Origin: Acidicaldus organivorans
GTDB lineage: Bacteria; Pseudomonadota; Alphaproteobacteria; Acetobacterales; Acetobacteraceae
Assembly: GCA_000759655.1 (NCBI GenBank)
Contig: KN173903.1
Coordinates: 1-5,824 of the forward strand
Direction: 5' to 3'
Length of the DNA: 5,824 nucleotides
The notes beneath the pieces are model-generated. The model ran no database searches and was not told where the DNA came from. It worked only from the letters and a program-made list of their open reading frames with translations. Shown here in pieces: positions 5,028-5,824 of this stretch. Every line of letters begins with the position of its first letter. Position 1 is the first letter of the stretch. The position numbers and the translations under genes are program-made.

Positions 5028-5044
5028 ATGGGGTCCCCATGGGG
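5028..5044. promoter_or_regulatory. Overlapping palindromes, possible operator before peroxiredoxin gene
   Basis: ATGGGG-T-CCCCAT (5028-5040) overlaps the palindrome CCCCATGGGG (5035-5044), and GGGCCCT repeats flank the site (5018-5024 and 5042-5048). It lies just downstream of the candidate promoter on the minus strand. The half-site TGGGG/CCCCA also recurs in the repeats at the XRE gene start, although with different spacing. Confidence 0.35.
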
Positions 5045-5049
5045 CCCTA

Positions 5050-5078
5050 GACATAGGCGCGCTGGTTTCACTATGCAA
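5050..5078 (-). promoter_or_regulatory. Weak candidate promoter for peroxiredoxin gene
   Basis: On the minus strand TTGCAT (5073-5078) and TATGTC (5050-5055) are 17 bp apart. Each matches the sigma-70 consensus only about half way. The position between the XRE stop codon and the gene is right. Confidence 0.35.
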
Positions 5079-5086
5079 GACGTGAT

Positions 5087-5731
5087 TTATGATTTTTTTG
5101 CGTAAATTTGATGTGGATTTGTCTCCAGGGTCAAACTCCCGCCCCGGCGGTCGCGGAAGAGGGAGGCGGCCTTGCGTTCGGGCTCATCGGGCGCATCGCC
5201 CCGTCGGCTTCGGGGGGGGCGGCGCTTGGCCCGCCCCGCTCCCTTGCCGCTGGCCGCCGCGGCTTGAGGGGCGGCGGAGCGTGGCGCGGCGGGGTCTGCC
5301 CCGCCCCGCTCCTCCCCTTTCCGCTCCCCACCCTTCCGCTCCTCATTCTTGCCCTCCTCGCTCTTCCGCGGTTGGGAGCCGCGGGCGCGGGCGAGCGCCT
5401 CGCGCAGCAGGGCGGCGCGGTCCTCGGGGGTGAGTTCGCGGAAGAGGCGGAGCAGGGCGGCCTCATCCGCGGTCTGGGCGGCGAGGGCGGCGTATTTGTC
5501 CTCGCCGAAGAGGAGGTATTCGAGGCTCACCCGGTAATGGGCGGCGAGTTTGAGCAGATGGGCGTGATGCGGCGCGGCCCGCCCGGTCTCCCACTGGGCG
5601 ATCGCCGAACGGCTCACCCCGAGCGCCTGGGCGAGCGCCGCCTGCGACTGGCCCTCGCGGCGGCGGAGCGCGGCGAGGCGCCCCGCCATCCCCAACGTGG
5701 GGCTCGACCTCAACGTGGGGTTCGTCCCCAT
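5087..5731 (-). CDS. XRE-family HTH transcriptional regulator, 5' end uncertain
   Basis: 214 aa from ATG 5731. Residues 18-74 form a Cro/CI-type HTH: AGRLAALRRREGQSQ (16-30), AALAQALGVSRSAIAQWETG (31-50) with recognition helix SRSAIAQWE, then LLKLAAHYRVSLEYLLFG (59-76). A short helical segment (about 87-116, ELTPEDRAALLREALARARG) may aid dimerisation. The rest (117-214) is disordered, first Lys/Glu/Arg/Gly-rich, then Ala/Pro and basic. No ligand or peptidase domain is seen. Homologues usually start close to the HTH, which would favour ATG 5689 (MAGRLAALRRREG). However, the frame stays open from 5731 to the window edge, reading a Pro/Ala/Glu/Gly repeat (PAPEG every 7 residues) with no ATG, GTG or TTG, so the true start may lie outside. 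None of the starts has a strong ribosome-binding site. It may regulate itself or the peroxiredoxin gene. HTH call firm, limits uncertain. Confidence 0.85.
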   Translation of the reverse strand: MGTNPTLRSSPTLGMAGRLAALRRREGQSQAALAQALGVSRSAIAQWETGRAAPHHAHLLKLAAHYRVSLEYLLFGEDKYAALAAQTADEAALLRLFRELTPEDRAALLREALARARGSQPRKSEEGKNEERKGGERKGEERGGADPAAPRSAAPQAAAASGKGAGRAKRRPPRSRRGDAPDEPERKAASLFRDRRGGSLTLETNPHQIYAKKS

Positions 5732-5764
5732 CGTGGGGCTCGTCCCCGACCTGGGCGTCGCTGA
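5693..5764. repeat. 18-bp imperfect tandem repeat, about 4 units
   Basis: Units begin at 5693, 5711, 5729 and 5747 (the last diverged). The first is CAACGTGGGGCTCGACCT. Around the unit borders a dyad CCCCA-N3-TGGGG recurs at 5690-5702 and 5726-5738, with one mismatch at 5708-5720, so the dyad centres are exactly 18 bp apart. In the minus frame the units encode a six-residue repeat (GTSPTM, GTNPTL, RSSPTL). Confidence 0.8.
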
Positions 5765-5768
5765 CCCC

Positions 5769-5824
5769 TCCCCGGGGGCTGGGCGCCCCCCCTCGGGGGC
5801 TGGCGGCTCCCCCTCGGGGGCTGG
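5769..5824. repeat. 21-bp imperfect tandem repeat reaching the window edge
   Basis: Units start at 5769, 5790 and 5811, the last cut by the window end. The shared core is CGGGGGCTGG. Read in the XRE frame, each unit encodes a PAPEG-type heptapeptide, and the period keeps the frame open. Confidence 0.75.

Noticed and set aside
5108..5764. 218-aa plus-strand frame antisense to the XRE gene
   Set aside because: Gly/Arg/Pro-rich shadow of a gene with a clear HTH on the other strand.
5690..5824. Tandem repeats considered as CRISPR or plasmid iterons
   Set aside because: No unique spacers between repeats, units are contiguous, and no replication gene is visible.

Overview
The window is GC-rich double-stranded DNA from a bacterium, most likely an alphaproteobacterium. 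The reasons are the high GC of the flanking genes with G/C-ended codons, an FNR/FixK-type box, and my recollection that the HEPN-type gene pair resembles families from that class. No rRNA, tRNA, CRISPR array or transposase is visible, so the genus cannot be fixed.

Left flank (1-1500): a minus-strand gene for a cobalamin-binding-domain radical SAM protein (35-1360). Its upstream region carries a candidate FNR/FixK box (1495-1508).

Centre (about 1760-4165): an accessory segment of lower and uneven GC. A candidate sigma-70 promoter and a cluster of inverted repeats precede a tightly coupled plus-strand pair: a 98-aa protein of unknown function and a HEPN-like protein with a TTG start, overlapping by 14 nt. 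The pair has the architecture of a toxin-antitoxin or defence module, but the small partner lacks the nucleotidyltransferase signature of classical MNT partners. Next is an AT-rich minus-strand gene for a canonical single-domain GIY-YIG nuclease (3015-3446). It is divergent from a second, GC-rich and diverged GIY-YIG-like gene (3863-4165). The 416-bp gap between them is rich in dyad symmetries.

Right flank (4277-5824): a minus-strand 1-Cys (Prx6-type) peroxiredoxin gene with a perfectly duplicated ribosome-binding site. Upstream of it, on the same strand, is an XRE-family regulator gene with a low-complexity C-terminus. The 5' end of the regulator gene lies in 18-bp and 21-bp tandem repeats that run to the window edge, so its true start is uncertain. 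The regulator may control itself and/or the peroxiredoxin gene, but this is inference from proximity and similar dyads.

The best candidate for a little-described system is the HEPN-like pair, possibly grouped with the two GIY-YIG genes in a small nuclease-rich accessory island.
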